Shown: piece after piece, positions 55,032-63,398 of the stretch
Layout: the number at the start of each line of letters is the position of its first letter
Numbering within the stretch: the first letter of the stretch is position 1
Assembly (NCBI RefSeq): GCF_000417505.1
Contig: NZ_APHY01000002.1
Span: forward strand, 1 to 63,661
Source: Megasphaera sp. NM10
Lineage (GTDB): Bacteria > Bacillota > Negativicutes > Veillonellales > Megasphaeraceae
DNA length: 63,661 bases
Direction: 5' to 3'
Notes under the pieces: model-generated
What the model was told of the DNA's origin: nothing
Database searches by the model: none
Seen by the model: the letters and a program-made list of their open reading frames with translations, nothing else
Program-made: the position numbers and the translations under genes

Positions 55032-55069
55032 ATGACCGCCGTCTACTACATGTAGTAGACGGCGGTCAT
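55032..55069 (-). promoter_or_regulatory. 38-bp perfect palindrome at the start of the nrdJ transcript
   Basis: Bases 55032-55069 are a perfect inverted repeat with no loop (half-site atgaccgccgtctactaca). It begins about five bases after the predicted transcription start and ends about 35 bp before the nrdJ start codon. It lacks a T-run in either direction, so it is not a standard terminator. It could be a repressor operator or a 5' mRNA hairpin. It does not resemble the NrdR box I know. Confidence 0.7.
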
Positions 55070-55080
55070 TTACTATACTA

Positions 55081-55109
55081 ATAATAGCAGGATGGCGGGA
55101 AATAGTCAA
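55081..55109 (-). promoter_or_regulatory. Promoter of nrdJ
   Basis: On the minus strand TTGACT (55104-55109) and TATTAT (55081-55086) with exactly 17 bp between. Predicted start near 55074. Confidence 0.8.
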
Positions 55110-55138
55110 GTATCGGAAATGCATAGTCCGACGCCTTC

Positions 55139-56095
55139 CTAGTCATTGAGGACATCCTTTTCTATGAAACGGCTGACGACGCGCAGGTAATCGCTGCGGT
55201 CTGTTTCAATGCCGACAGCATGAGGAGAGTCAGCAAAAATATAGAGTTCTTTTTTCGGGCTCGTACAATTATCATAGAGGCTCTTTGCCGTCTTGACCGG
55301 CACCAGGGCATCGTCGCTGCCGTGAAGGAAGAGGACAGGCATCTTCATCCGCTTCACAGCCTGCGCCGGTTCCAGGGAAGACACGGTCTTGTGGGTATGG
55401 TAGAACATGGCAGCCTGGAAGAAGGGGTCCAGGAGGTCATAACTCCAGATAGCCCGCTTATCTCCTGAAGCCTGCCACAATTTCTCCCGTCCCAGGGAGA
55501 TGATATTGCCATAAGAGCTATCGGCGACGACAAAGGACAGGTCCTTGCCGTATTCACTGCCTGCATACAGCAGGGCCATGGCCGCTCCGAGGGAGACGCC
55601 GTGCAGGCCGATGCTCATCTGTTCATCGCGGTTGCGCAGCCACTGGCACCACATGGCCAGGTCATCAATTTCCCGGATGCCCCATTCCGTATGGGCCCCT
55701 TCGCTTTCGCCGTGGCCCCGCAGGTCGATGAGCAGGATATTATAGCCCAGGCGGCGATAGACTTCCATATAAGGCAGGCACATGGACCGATTCTGGTAGA
55801 GGCCGTGGATGAGGATGACCGTCTTATGGGAATCATGACGGTTCTCGATATACGTCCCGCGCAGGATCGTCCCGTCCTGACCATTGACCCGGACCGGTTC
55901 CCAGCCCCGTTCCTTTTCCCACTGGCGGACGGTGGACACGTCTCGGCTGTGGTTCTCGATGCCCAGGAGCTGGTCCCAGGGAGCATCATAAAATTCTTCA
56001 TAAGCCATGTTTCCGATATAAGCCCCGATACCGCCCAAGATGACGGCCAGGCAGACCAGGAACAGGAGCAGGCGTTTCAAGAAGCGCTTCATCAT
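55139..56095 (-). CDS. Alpha/beta hydrolase with N-terminal membrane anchor
   Basis: The 318-residue protein begins with a hydrophobic anchor (LKRLLLFLVCLAVILGGIGA) and then a serine hydrolase fold: VILIHGLYQNRSM (oxyanion HG), LIDLRGHGESEG, nucleophile elbow GLHGVSLGAA (GxSxG), LFLHGSDDALVP (acid Asp) and a late His in ADSPHAVGI. It resembles the FrsA/YqkD group of esterase-like proteins. The substrate is unknown. It is the last gene after dhaK-dhaL-dhaM, six bp from dhaM, but functional linkage to dihydroxyacetone metabolism is unproven. Confidence 0.82.
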   Translation of the reverse strand: MMKRFLKRLLLFLVCLAVILGGIGAYIGNMAYEEFYDAPWDQLLGIENHSRDVSTVRQWEKERGWEPVRVNGQDGTILRGTYIENRHDSHKTVILIHGLYQNRSMCLPYMEVYRRLGYNILLIDLRGHGESEGAHTEWGIREIDDLAMWCQWLRNRDEQMSIGLHGVSLGAAMALLYAGSEYGKDLSFVVADSSYGNIISLGREKLWQASGDKRAIWSYDLLDPFFQAAMFYHTHKTVSSLEPAQAVKRMKMPVLFLHGSDDALVPVKTAKSLYDNCTSPKKELYIFADSPHAVGIETDRSDYLRVVSRFIEKDVLND

Positions 56096-56101
56096 GATAC
56101 C

Positions 56102-56479
56102 TTACAGCTTCCTGTCCCGGCTGGCTTCTACTTTATCCTGCATGGCAGCCAGAGGCGTACCGCCAACTGCTTCAATGGCGGCGATGACTGCCCCTTCGAC
56201 GAAGGGGCAGTCCAGGAGCTGTATCTGCCGGTCGTCCAGGCTTTCAGCGACCATTTCTGCCGTCATGACGGCACTGCCCATATCCATGATGCAGGCGACG
56301 CCATCGCCTTGATCTACGGCTTCGACAGCCGCCGTGATTTTCTCGAAACTCGTTCCCAGGCTGCCGTCTTCGAGTCCGCCGGCAGCGGCAATAGGCGCAT
56401 CAGGCGCCATCATGCGGGCCAGTTCAACGGCCCCTTCAGCGGCCTTCTGGCTGTGGGAAATCAATACGATTCCTACCAT
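56102..56479 (-). CDS. dhaM: Dihydroxyacetone kinase phosphotransfer subunit DhaM (EIIA-like)
   Basis: DhaM passes phosphate from the PTS protein HPr to the ADP bound to DhaL. The protein of about 125 residues is a single EIIA-mannose-like domain with MVGIVLISHSQKAAEG (phosphorylated His9 of the SHS motif), GLEDGSLGTSFEKI and VACIMDMGSAVMTAEM. It lacks the HPr and EI-like domains of the E. coli protein, the usual short form in Firmicutes. The ATG at 56479 has AAGGA upstream; a GTG four codons earlier is too close to its site. Confidence 0.9.
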   Translation of the reverse strand: MVGIVLISHSQKAAEGAVELARMMAPDAPIAAAGGLEDGSLGTSFEKITAAVEAVDQGDGVACIMDMGSAVMTAEMVAESLDDRQIQLLDCPFVEGAVIAAIEAVGGTPLAAMQDKVEASRDRKL

Positions 56480-56500
56480 CTTTTCCTTCACTCCTAAAGA

Positions 56501-57130
56501 TCAGGCCATTTCAGCCAGGACCTGCAGCAAATAGAGCGACGACGTAGCGCCCGGATCCTGATGGCCCAGGCTGCGTTCGCCTAAATAGCTGGCACGCCCT
56601 TTGGTAGCGATAATGGTCTTCGTGTATTCTACGCCTTTTTCCGCAGCTTGAGCTGCATCCTGCAAGGCTTCTTTCAATGATTTGCCGGCCGTTACGTCAT
56701 CCTGCAGGACTTTCAGTGCCGGGCACAAGGCATCGAGCATGGTCTTTTCGCCTTCTGTCGCCTTGCCGCGCATCTTGATGCCGTCGACAGCGGCTTCCAT
56801 GGCTTTGACGAAAGCAGGTCCGTCGATTTCCGTCAGGCCCTTGCAGGCCATGCCGGCTTTCATAAAGGCCGTCCCGTAGAGCGGGCCCGATGCGCCGCCA
56901 ACTGTCGACACGAGCTGCATGCCGACGCCTTTGAGCAGGGCACCGATGTCACCGCCTGCCAGGGAAGGCAGCTTCTTTTCGACGGCTTCAAAGCCGCGGG
57001 CCAGGTTGATGCCGTGGTCGCCGTCACCGATTTCGTTGTCGAGCTCGGTCAAATATTCTTTTTCTGCTTCGATTTTCTTAGCCATCCCTTCGACGATGGC
57101 TGCCATCTGTTTCGTATCCAATGAACTCAT
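56501..57130 (-). CDS. dhaL: Dihydroxyacetone kinase ADP-binding subunit DhaL
   Basis: DhaL holds a permanent ADP that is rephosphorylated by DhaM and used by DhaK. The 209-residue helical-barrel protein has the metal/nucleotide motif LDNEIGDGDHGIN (Asp residues 31, 36 and 38) and a later GGASGPLYGTAFMKAG lid region. The C-terminal SYLGERSLGHQDPGATSS is also conserved. It lies six bp after dhaK and ten bp before dhaM's open frame. Confidence 0.93.
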   Translation of the reverse strand: MSSLDTKQMAAIVEGMAKKIEAEKEYLTELDNEIGDGDHGINLARGFEAVEKKLPSLAGGDIGALLKGVGMQLVSTVGGASGPLYGTAFMKAGMACKGLTEIDGPAFVKAMEAAVDGIKMRGKATEGEKTMLDALCPALKVLQDDVTAGKSLKEALQDAAQAAEKGVEYTKTIIATKGRASYLGERSLGHQDPGATSSLYLLQVLAEMA

Positions 57131-57136
57131 CCTCTC

Positions 57137-58126
57137 TTATTTTTTCCAGGCCAGCGTATCGGCCGGTGCATCGTAGAGAGCCTTCATTTCGTCATCCAGG
57201 CGCAGGAGAGTGATGGAGAAACCAGCCATTTCGATGGATGTCATATAATTGCCGACCATCGTGTCGTAGACGCTGATGCCCTGTTCCTTGAGATAATCCT
57301 GTACGAAGTTGTTGACGATGTACAGTTCCATGAGCGGCGTCCCGCCCATACCGTTGATGAGGACGACGACTTCATGACCTTTATAATCGAGATCCGCCAG
57401 AATCTGGTCGACGAGCATCTTGGCGATTTCATTGGCCGGACGCATTTTTTCCCGATGCGTCCCCGGTTCGCCATGGATGCCGATACCGATTTCCATTTCA
57501 TCATCGGCCAGTTCAAAGCCCGGTTTTCCCGCAGCCGGAACAGTGCACGGTTCGATGGCCATGCCCATGGAGCGGACGTTGGCGATGACCTTTTCGGCGA
57601 CGGCCTTGACTTCCGGCAGTTCAGCGCCCTGTTTAGCTTTGGCACCGGCGATCTTATGGACGAAAATCGTACCGGCTACGCCGCGGCGGCCCGTCGTATA
57701 CAGGCTGTCCCGGACGGCGACGTCATCATTGACGACGACATAGTCGGCCTTGATATCTTCATCGGCTGCCATTTCGATGGCCATTTCAAAGTTCATGACA
57801 TCACCTGTATAGTTCTTGACGACGCAGAGGACGCCTTTATCCGTCGCTACGGCTTTGATGCCTTCCAGGACCTGGTCCGGTGTCGGCGACGTGAAGACCG
57901 TCCCGGCCACGGCGCAGTCGAGCATGCCCGTGCCGACGTAGCCGGCATGAGCCGGTTCATGGCCGCTGCCGCCGCCGCTGACCAGGGCGACTTTGTCTTC
58001 TTTTTTGTCGGCCCGGACGACGATGGTCCCATAATCGAGTTTGCGCAGCTTCTTCGGTGCCGATTTGACCAGGCCCTGAATCATTTCCTCTTCAACGTTG
58101 TTGACATCATTGACAATTTTTTTCAT
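57137..58126 (-). CDS. dhaK: Dihydroxyacetone kinase substrate-binding subunit DhaK
   Basis: DhaK binds dihydroxyacetone covalently through a histidine and phosphorylates it to DHAP, feeding glycolysis from glycerol or triose. The 329-residue protein has LVSGGGSGHEPAHAGYVG near 50, NYTGDVMNFEMA, and the substrate histidine in IGIGIHGEPGT near 219. It is first of the dhaK-dhaL-dhaM set, directly downstream of the pyrR terminator. No clear promoter was found in the 28-bp gap, so it may lie within the terminator region or repeat block. Confidence 0.95.
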   Translation of the reverse strand: MKKIVNDVNNVEEEMIQGLVKSAPKKLRKLDYGTIVVRADKKEDKVALVSGGGSGHEPAHAGYVGTGMLDCAVAGTVFTSPTPDQVLEGIKAVATDKGVLCVVKNYTGDVMNFEMAIEMAADEDIKADYVVVNDDVAVRDSLYTTGRRGVAGTIFVHKIAGAKAKQGAELPEVKAVAEKVIANVRSMGMAIEPCTVPAAGKPGFELADDEMEIGIGIHGEPGTHREKMRPANEIAKMLVDQILADLDYKGHEVVVLINGMGGTPLMELYIVNNFVQDYLKEQGISVYDTMVGNYMTSIEMAGFSITLLRLDDEMKALYDAPADTLAWKK

Positions 58127-58154
58127 GATAACCCCTTCTTTCTAGGATATAGTT

Positions 58155-58188
58155 AAAAGAGCTTGTCGCACGTACGACAAGCTCTTTT
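58155..58188 (-). terminator. Intrinsic terminator after pyrR
   Basis: The stem agagcttgtcg/cgacaagctct with loop cacgta is flanked by A4 and T4. It closes the lspA-rluD-pyrR transcript about 145 bp past the pyrR stop. Confidence 0.85.
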
Positions 58189-58310
58189 AAGTGGTTAGTG
58201 GCTAGCAGTCAGTTGTTAGCGGATGGTTAAAAATTTACATCAATCTTCAAACATTAACGCCAGGATAACCAGATAAGATGGTCGAAAACTTCGTGCGATG
58301 TTCACTTAAG
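58189..58310. repeat. Heptamer array and AT-rich element in the pyrR 3' UTR
   Basis: Units AGTGGTT, AGTGGCT, AGCAGTC, AGTTGTT, AGCGGAT (58190-58224) are followed by atggttaaaaatttaca, the core also found near 22.43 and 47.10 kb. The tail gatggtcgaaaacttcgtgcga (58278-58299) matches that near 47.17 kb. No gene is present. Confidence 0.75.
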
Positions 58311-58333
58311 TATAGCAAGAAATAAGGGGAAAA

Positions 58334-58882
<549 letters not shown>

Positions 58883-59800
58883 TCAGTCTTTCTTTTCCGC
58901 CCGTTCCAGGCAGGCCAGGAAATCAGCCGGCGCTGGCGCTTCAAAATGCATGGCCTTCCCCGTAATCGGATGGACCAGATCGAGACTATGCGAGTGAAGG
59001 GCCTGACCGTCGATAGGGAAATCGTCCTTCTTATACCCATATAAAGGGTCGTTGACGACCGGGTGGTGGATATAAGCCATGTGGACGCGGATCTGATGAG
59101 TCCGGCCCGTTTCCAGCTTACATTCGACCCAGGTGTAATCGCCATAGCGCTTCAATACTTTGAAATGGGTCACAGCTTCGCGGCCACCCTTAAAGGTGAC
59201 GGCCATCTTGACCCGGTCTTTGGGATGGCGGCCGATAGGGGCATCGACGACGCCCCGTTCTTCCGAAATATTGCCGTGGACCAGGGCCCAGTACGTCCGG
59301 TGCGCCGAATGTTCTTTAATCTGTTCGGCCAGCCCCTTATGAGCTTCATCGGTCTTGGCGGCAACCATGACGCCTGACGTATCCTTGTCCAGGCGATGGA
59401 CGATACCCGGGCGGATGACGCCGTTGATGCCCGACAACTCGCCCTGGCAGTGATAGAGCAGAGCATTGACCAGGGTCCCGTCGGGATTGCCTGCAGCCGG
59501 GTGGACGACCATGCCGCGGGCCTTATTGACGACGATGATGTCCTTATCTTCATAGACGATATCCAAGGGGATGTCCTGCGGGACCACCTTATATTCTTCC
59601 TGGAGTTCGATGACAGCCTGTACCTGATCGCCTTCGTTGAGGCGGCGGTTAGCCTTGGCTTCCTTACCGTTGACAGTGACTTCCTTGCGCTGAATGAGCT
59701 GCTGGGCATAACTGCGCGAAATATCCAGGGCCGTCGTCAAATAGACGTCCAGCCGCTTTCCCTGTTCCTGTTCTGTGACTATTAATTTCTTTTCTTCCAT
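58883..59800 (-). CDS. Pseudouridine synthase, RluA/RluD family
   Basis: The 305-residue protein has an S4 domain at 12-65 (GKRLDVYLTTALDISRSYAQQLI) and a catalytic domain with HRLDKDTSGVMVAAKT, in which the HRLD aspartate near 137 is the nucleophile, and VECKLETGRTHQIRVHM. This is the Firmicute YlyB/RluD-like layout linked to lspA; the target uridines are not predictable from sequence alone. MEEKKLIVTEQ at 59800 was chosen because GAGGATGA precedes it; the open frame upstream of it runs into lspA. Confidence 0.93.
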   Translation of the reverse strand: MEEKKLIVTEQEQGKRLDVYLTTALDISRSYAQQLIQRKEVTVNGKEAKANRRLNEGDQVQAVIELQEEYKVVPQDIPLDIVYEDKDIIVVNKARGMVVHPAAGNPDGTLVNALLYHCQGELSGINGVIRPGIVHRLDKDTSGVMVAAKTDEAHKGLAEQIKEHSAHRTYWALVHGNISEERGVVDAPIGRHPKDRVKMAVTFKGGREAVTHFKVLKRYGDYTWVECKLETGRTHQIRVHMAYIHHPVVNDPLYGYKKDDFPIDGQALHSHSLDLVHPITGKAMHFEAPAPADFLACLERAEKKD

Positions 59801-59810
59801 GTCTTCATCC

Positions 59811-60248
59811 TCATTTATCCGAAATATGGGTCCAACTATACCATAACAAAAGTGCGACGCCGACGACGATACCGATATCGGCAACGTTGAATACGGGCCA
59901 GATGCGAAAATCGAAGAAATCTGTTACTGCCCCGCGGAGCGTCCGATCCAGGGCATTGCCCAAGGCACCGCCCAAAAGCAGCCCCGCCCCGCCATAGACC
60001 CAGGGCGTCGCCGGCAATTTCTTGCGGAATAGACCATACAGCAGGAATAAGGCCAAGGCCATGACTAAAAAGAGCCACTGCTGATTTTCTAAAATCCCAA
60101 AAGCAGCACCGCGATTCAAAATATAAGTAATATGAAAAAATCCCGGAATGACCGGAATGGATTCATGAAGGACCATGGCCTGATGGATAGCGTATTTCGT
60201 AAGCTGATCGACAACGGTCACGGCCAGGGCAATGCCTAATACATACAA
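59811..60248 (-). CDS. lspA: Lipoprotein signal peptidase (signal peptidase II)
   Basis: LspA removes signal peptides from diacylated prolipoproteins in the inner membrane. The 145-residue protein has four hydrophobic helices and the two catalytic aspartates in GNALDRTLRGAVTDF and WPVFNVADIGI, plus the conserved ILNRGAAFGIL segment. It heads the lspA-rluD-pyrR operon, with a strong promoter 38 bp upstream and GGAGGAG before the start. Its presence fits the OmpH-like lipoprotein encoded in the window. Confidence 0.95.
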   Translation of the reverse strand: MYVLGIALAVTVVDQLTKYAIHQAMVLHESIPVIPGFFHITYILNRGAAFGILENQQWLFLVMALALFLLYGLFRKKLPATPWVYGGAGLLLGGALGNALDRTLRGAVTDFFDFRIWPVFNVADIGIVVGVALLLWYSWTHISDK

Positions 60249-60285
60249 AGCAAACTCCTCCTATTATGCATCTTACAGTGCTTTT

Positions 60286-60314
60286 ATCCTATCACAGAAA
60301 CAGGGAAAATTCAA
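60286..60314 (-). promoter_or_regulatory. Promoter of the lspA operon
   Basis: On the minus strand TTGAAT (60309-60314), 17 bp, TAGGAT (60286-60291). The -35 box abuts the T-run of the ferredoxin terminator. Confidence 0.7.
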
Positions 60315-60315
60315 T

Positions 60316-60363
60316 AAAAAAAGGCCGCCGCATGATGGCCAAAGCCTTCTGCGACAGCCTTTT
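60316..60363 (-). terminator. Intrinsic terminator after the ferredoxin gene
   Basis: A 10-bp stem with G-U pairs (ggctgtcgca with tgcggcggcc), a loop of about 17 nt and an outer AAAA/TTTT extension ends in T7 on the minus strand, ten bases after the ferredoxin stop. Confidence 0.7.
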
Positions 60364-60373
60364 GCCGAAGCAA

Positions 60374-60538
60374 TTATTCAGCTGCAATAGCGCCTGTAGG
60401 ACAAGCGGATTCGCAAGCACCGCAGTCGATGCAGGAATCAGTTACAACGTATTTCGTTTCGCCTTCTTCGATGGCACCGGTCGGGCAAGTGCTAGCGCAA
60501 GCGCCGCATTTTACGCATTCGTCGGAAATAACATGCAT
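60374..60538 (-). CDS. 2[4Fe-4S] ferredoxin
   Basis: This 54-residue protein is too short for routine gene finding but clear. It has two CxxCxxCxxxCP cluster motifs: CVKCGACASTCPTGAI (residues 8-23) and CIDCGACESACPTGAI (37-52), separated by EEGETKYVVTD. This is the clostridial low-potential electron carrier used by pyruvate:ferredoxin oxidoreductase and hydrogenase in anaerobes. The ATG at 60538 follows GGAGGTGA. It is monocistronic with its own promoter and terminator, as expected for an abundant protein. Confidence 0.95.
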   Translation of the reverse strand: MHVISDECVKCGACASTCPTGAIEEGETKYVVTDSCIDCGACESACPTGAIAAE

Positions 60539-60592
60539 GGTTTTCACCTCCAAACATCAAGCCTTCGGGGGAATCTCCCCTTCGTCTTCCTC

Positions 60593-60621
60593 ATTATTAC
60601 ACGAATAGACAGACTTGTCAA
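60593..60621 (-). promoter_or_regulatory. Promoter of the ferredoxin gene
   Basis: On the minus strand consensus TTGACA (60616-60621), 17 bp, AATAAT (60593-60598). The leader of about 50 nt holds a small gggga/tcccc hairpin before the ribosome site. Confidence 0.75.
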
Positions 60622-60722
60622 TGAATACCGAATGGGTAAAGATATAGGTATTTCCTAGGTTTTTGCGATTGTCCAAAAAAATTTTCTCAAAATTTCGCCA
60701 AAATCATTTTCCGTAGAAATAG

Positions 60723-60758
60723 AAAAAAGCCGGCGAGGGGAGCCGGCTTTCTCTTTTT
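60723..60758. terminator. Bidirectional intrinsic terminator
   Basis: The stem aaagccggc/gccggcttt with loop gagggga has T-rich tails on both strands (TTTTTT on minus, ttctcttttt on plus). It lies in the gap between the ferredoxin and response regulator promoters. Confidence 0.75.
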
Positions 60759-60872
60759 GCAAGATATCATCGGGGGAAGACAATATCTCAGCAGTTGAAG
60801 AAAATAAGATAGGGGTGTTCGAGGGGTATATGAACAACTTACTTCTCCAACGTCTCGTAGATGATCTGTTCT
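60723..60872 (-). ncRNA. Candidate small RNA ending in an intrinsic terminator
   Basis: A TATAAT box (60879-60884, minus strand) with a poor -35 lies about 150 bp before a strong terminator, with no credible reading frame between. The transcript would contain two C-rich stretches (ACCCCTCG and ACACCCCTA) that could pair with ribosome sites. Nothing identifies a known family. The rest of 60541-61053 holds the ferredoxin promoter and the upstream region of the response regulator gene. Confidence 0.35.
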
Positions 60873-60996
60873 ACATATATTATAATAACAGGTTCTGGCG
60901 AAAAGTAAATCCCTAAAGATTAAAAATAGATTAAATTTTCGTGATATTTTTGTAACAATGTCCGAATGAGTAGTACAAAAAAGGGAATTTATACGT

Positions 60997-61002
60997 TATA
61001 AT
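60997..61002 (+). promoter_or_regulatory. Possible -10 box of the two-component system
   Basis: A TATAAT at 60997-61002 lies about 50 bp before the response regulator start on the plus strand. The -35 region is poor (tacaaa), so activation by a regulator, perhaps the product itself, is possible. Confidence 0.4.
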
Positions 61003-61053
61003 AGTATGTATATGGCTTAGAGTGTGCAAATTCTTTTTTGGGGAGGTTGTTAT

Positions 61054-61734
61054 ATGACCGAAAAGACACATATCTTAATCGTCGAAGACGAAAAACAAAT
61101 CGCCCGCTTCCTGCAAATGGAGTTGGAACATGAAGGCTATGAATGTGGCATCGAATACAACGGCGCCGCTGCCCTGGACCGCATCGGCCAGGAACACTTC
61201 GACCTCATCCTGCTGGACATCATGCTGCCTGACGTCGACGGCCTGACCATCTGTAAGCGGACGCGGGAGCTATCGAACGTCCCGATCATGATGCTCTCAG
61301 CCAAAGACGATATCGAAACGAAAGTCGTCAGCCTGGACATCGGCGCCAACGACTATCTGACCAAACCCTTCAACAGCAAAGAACTCTTTGCCCGCATCCG
61401 TGTCCTCCTGCGAGAACGCCATCAGCTGGCCGACCGGGGAAATTTTCTCCAGCTGAATGACATCACTTTATTCCTCGACCGTCACGAAGTCATGAAGGGA
61501 ACGAAAAAATTAAAATTGACGAAGAAAGAATTCGAGCTCCTCGCCTATTTAGTCCGGAACAAGAACATCGTCCTCTCGCGGTCGCGCATCGTCGAAGAGG
61601 TATGGGGCTACGATTACATCGGCGACACGAATATCGTCGACGTCTATATCCGTTACCTGCGCAGCAAACTGGGCCCGAACGGGCGCAACTACATCCGTAC
61701 AGTCCGTGGAGTCGGTTATGTGGCAGAAGATTAA
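61054..61734 (+). CDS. OmpR/PhoB-family response regulator
   Basis: The 226-residue protein has a receiver domain (residues 5-118) with acidic pocket EDE near 11-13, phospho-acceptor D55 in LILLDIMLPDVDG, and K in DYLTKPFNSKEL; then a winged-helix DNA-binding domain (LTKKEFELLAYLVRNKNIVLSR and DVYIRYLRSKLG). The ATG at 61054 follows GGGGAGG; the open frame upstream lacks a site. The gene overlaps the kinase start by 17 bp. Target genes are unknown. Confidence 0.93.
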   Translation: MTEKTHILIVEDEKQIARFLQMELEHEGYECGIEYNGAAALDRIGQEHFDLILLDIMLPDVDGLTICKRTRELSNVPIMMLSAKDDIETKVVSLDIGANDYLTKPFNSKELFARIRVLLRERHQLADRGNFLQLNDITLFLDRHEVMKGTKKLKLTKKEFELLAYLVRNKNIVLSRSRIVEEVWGYDYIGDTNIVDVYIRYLRSKLGPNGRNYIRTVRGVGYVAED

Positions 61735-63151
61735 TCATTGGCTGACACAGCACCTGCTCATCGCTCCCCTGCCCATTTTCGCTAAAATGGTCCTGCTCTA
61801 TTCGTCTATCGTCTTTTTCATCCTCCTGACCGTATCGGTCGTAACCATTACCAGCGTCCACTACATCATGAACGACTCCCTGCGCGATGAATTGAAGTCC
61901 CGCGCTGCGGCGGCCATCCAATACCTGGACGACTACGGAAAGGTCGATACGACGATATTTGTCCGGGCCAACGTACCACCGTCGATGAACTTACAAATTT
62001 ATGACGGCGCAGGCCATCTCATCGTCGACAACGGCCCGACTCATGCCGTCCGCAAACTGAGCGACCGCTACATCGACGACGCCATAAGCAATCCGCAGAA
62101 AAAGCCGCTGCCCACCAGCGTCCAAGGCAACGAATCGTCTGAATTCTCCTATTATCAGCTCTGGACGGACAAACAGGGAAAGAACTACTACCTGCGCTTT
62201 TCTCAGCGCCCCGATAAAGAAACGGGCTTCGTGTCGCTCTTATCGAAACAGCTCCTGGCTTCGGTCCTCATCAGCCTGATCTTGACCATCTTCACGGGTA
62301 TGTACCTCATGAAGCGCTCCCTGGCCCCCTTGCAGGTCATCAATGACACGGTCAAGACCATTGAAGTCAACCGCCTGGACAACCGTATCGCCCTGTCTGA
62401 CAACAAGAACGAACTCCACGACCTGGCCGTCAGCATCAACCAGGCTCTGGACCGCATCGAATACGGTTATAAACAACAGCAGCAGTTCATCAGCGACGCG
62501 TCCCACGAATTGCGAACGCCGATTACCGTCATTGCCGGCTACGCCGACCTCTTATGCCGCTGGGGCAAAGACGACCCAGCCGTCCTCAACGAAAGCCTGA
62601 CGGCCATCAAATCAGAAACGGACTATATGAAGCAGCTCATCGAACGCCTGCTCTTCTTTGCCCGTTCCAATAATGGAACGCTGTTGAAACACTTTATGAA
62701 AATCAATACGGCCGACCTCCTGCAGGAAGTATACAGCGAAGTCAGCCTCATCGACAAAGAACACCAGATCATCCTGCGTCAAAACGACGAAGCCCTGATT
62801 ACGGCCGAACCGGGCAGCGTCAAACAGATGCTGCGCATCTTCGTCGACAATGCCCTGAAATATACGCCTGCCGGCGGACAGGTCACCCTGACCTGCCAGG
62901 CCGACGAAAAGACCGTCCGCTATGTCATCAGCGATACAGGCATCGGCATCCCCAAAGAAGACCTGGAACGCGTTTTTGAACGCTTCTACCGCGTCGATTC
63001 GTCCCGCACCAAAGACACAGGCGGATCCGGCCTGGGCCTATCCATCGCCAAATACATCACCAAGGCCAATAATGCTGAACTGGAATTAGACAGCACCCTC
63101 CATAAAGGAACGACAGTCACCGCCATCTTCCAACGCACGCAGGAAGAGTGA
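61718..63151 (+). CDS. Sensor histidine kinase, HAMP-containing
   Basis: The 477-residue kinase has a membrane helix near 25-45, an extracytoplasmic sensor of about 125 residues (no recognised ligand fold), a second helix near 185-205, a HAMP linker, HisKA with FISDASHELRTPITVIAGYADLL (phospho-His near 262), and an ATPase domain with N-box VDNALKYTPAG, G1 DTGIGIP and G2 GGSGLGLSI. Layout resembles ArlS/CssS-like kinases of Firmicutes. It starts at ATG with GGAG seven bases upstream, overlapping the regulator gene, and its stop is followed by a repeat block. Confidence 0.93.
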   Translation: MWQKINHWLTQHLLIAPLPIFAKMVLLYSSIVFFILLTVSVVTITSVHYIMNDSLRDELKSRAAAAIQYLDDYGKVDTTIFVRANVPPSMNLQIYDGAGHLIVDNGPTHAVRKLSDRYIDDAISNPQKKPLPTSVQGNESSEFSYYQLWTDKQGKNYYLRFSQRPDKETGFVSLLSKQLLASVLISLILTIFTGMYLMKRSLAPLQVINDTVKTIEVNRLDNRIALSDNKNELHDLAVSINQALDRIEYGYKQQQQFISDASHELRTPITVIAGYADLLCRWGKDDPAVLNESLTAIKSETDYMKQLIERLLFFARSNNGTLLKHFMKINTADLLQEVYSEVSLIDKEHQIILRQNDEALITAEPGSVKQMLRIFVDNALKYTPAGGQVTLTCQADEKTVRYVISDTGIGIPKEDLERVFERFYRVDSSRTKDTGGSGLGLSIAKYITKANNAELELDSTLHKGTTVTAIFQRTQEE

Positions 63152-63360
63152 TGGATTAGCCGTTAGCGGTCGGTCCACCGGACCGCTTTCGTAGGGGCCT
63201 GCACGTGGCAAGCCCGCTGTGACTATGTGAGCATAACGTATACTAATATATGTGCGTGTTTTCATGCATCACCTGTCATGTATGATGGATATGCCATTAT
63301 TCCGAACGGGCGCCCCACGTGGGCGCCCTTGCTAGCTGCTAACTGCTGACGGCTAACAAC
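63152..63360. repeat. Composite repeat block between the kinase gene and a shared terminator
   Basis: It contains 7-bp-like units (GATTAGC, CGTTAGC), a gcggtc/gaccgc hairpin (63167-63190), a 'gcacgtggc' palindrome (63191-63217), a second palindrome of the gggcgcc type (63306-63330), and a final array GCTAGCT, GCTAACT, GCTGACG, GCTAACA (63331-63358). The layout matches other blocks although the adjacent gene is on the plus strand. No gene is visible. Confidence 0.75.
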
Positions 63361-63394
63361 AAAAAAAGCACTAGCCTAAGCTAGTGCTTTTTTT
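63361..63394. terminator. Bidirectional terminator between the kinase gene and the rRNA operon
   Basis: A symmetric stem aaaaaaagcactagc/gctagtgcttttttt with loop ctaa gives T7 tails in both directions. It can end both the kinase transcript (plus) and the rRNA transcript (minus). Confidence 0.92.
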
Positions 63395-63398
63395 CTTA

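Noticed and set aside
55032-55069. The palindrome before nrdJ as a terminator for the upstream hydrolase gene
   Set aside because: It lies downstream of the nrdJ promoter and has no T-run on either strand.
55000-55139. Cobalamin riboswitch before nrdJ
   Set aside because: The leader is only about 75 nt and has no B12-box; only the palindrome is present.
58127-58333. PyrR-binding attenuator near pyrR
   Set aside because: The hairpin here lies after pyrR and before dhaK and has no anti-antiterminator stem or PyrR-binding loop sequence.
60655-60837. A 60-codon open frame on the minus strand
   Set aside because: It spans an intrinsic terminator and has no ribosome site or similarity.
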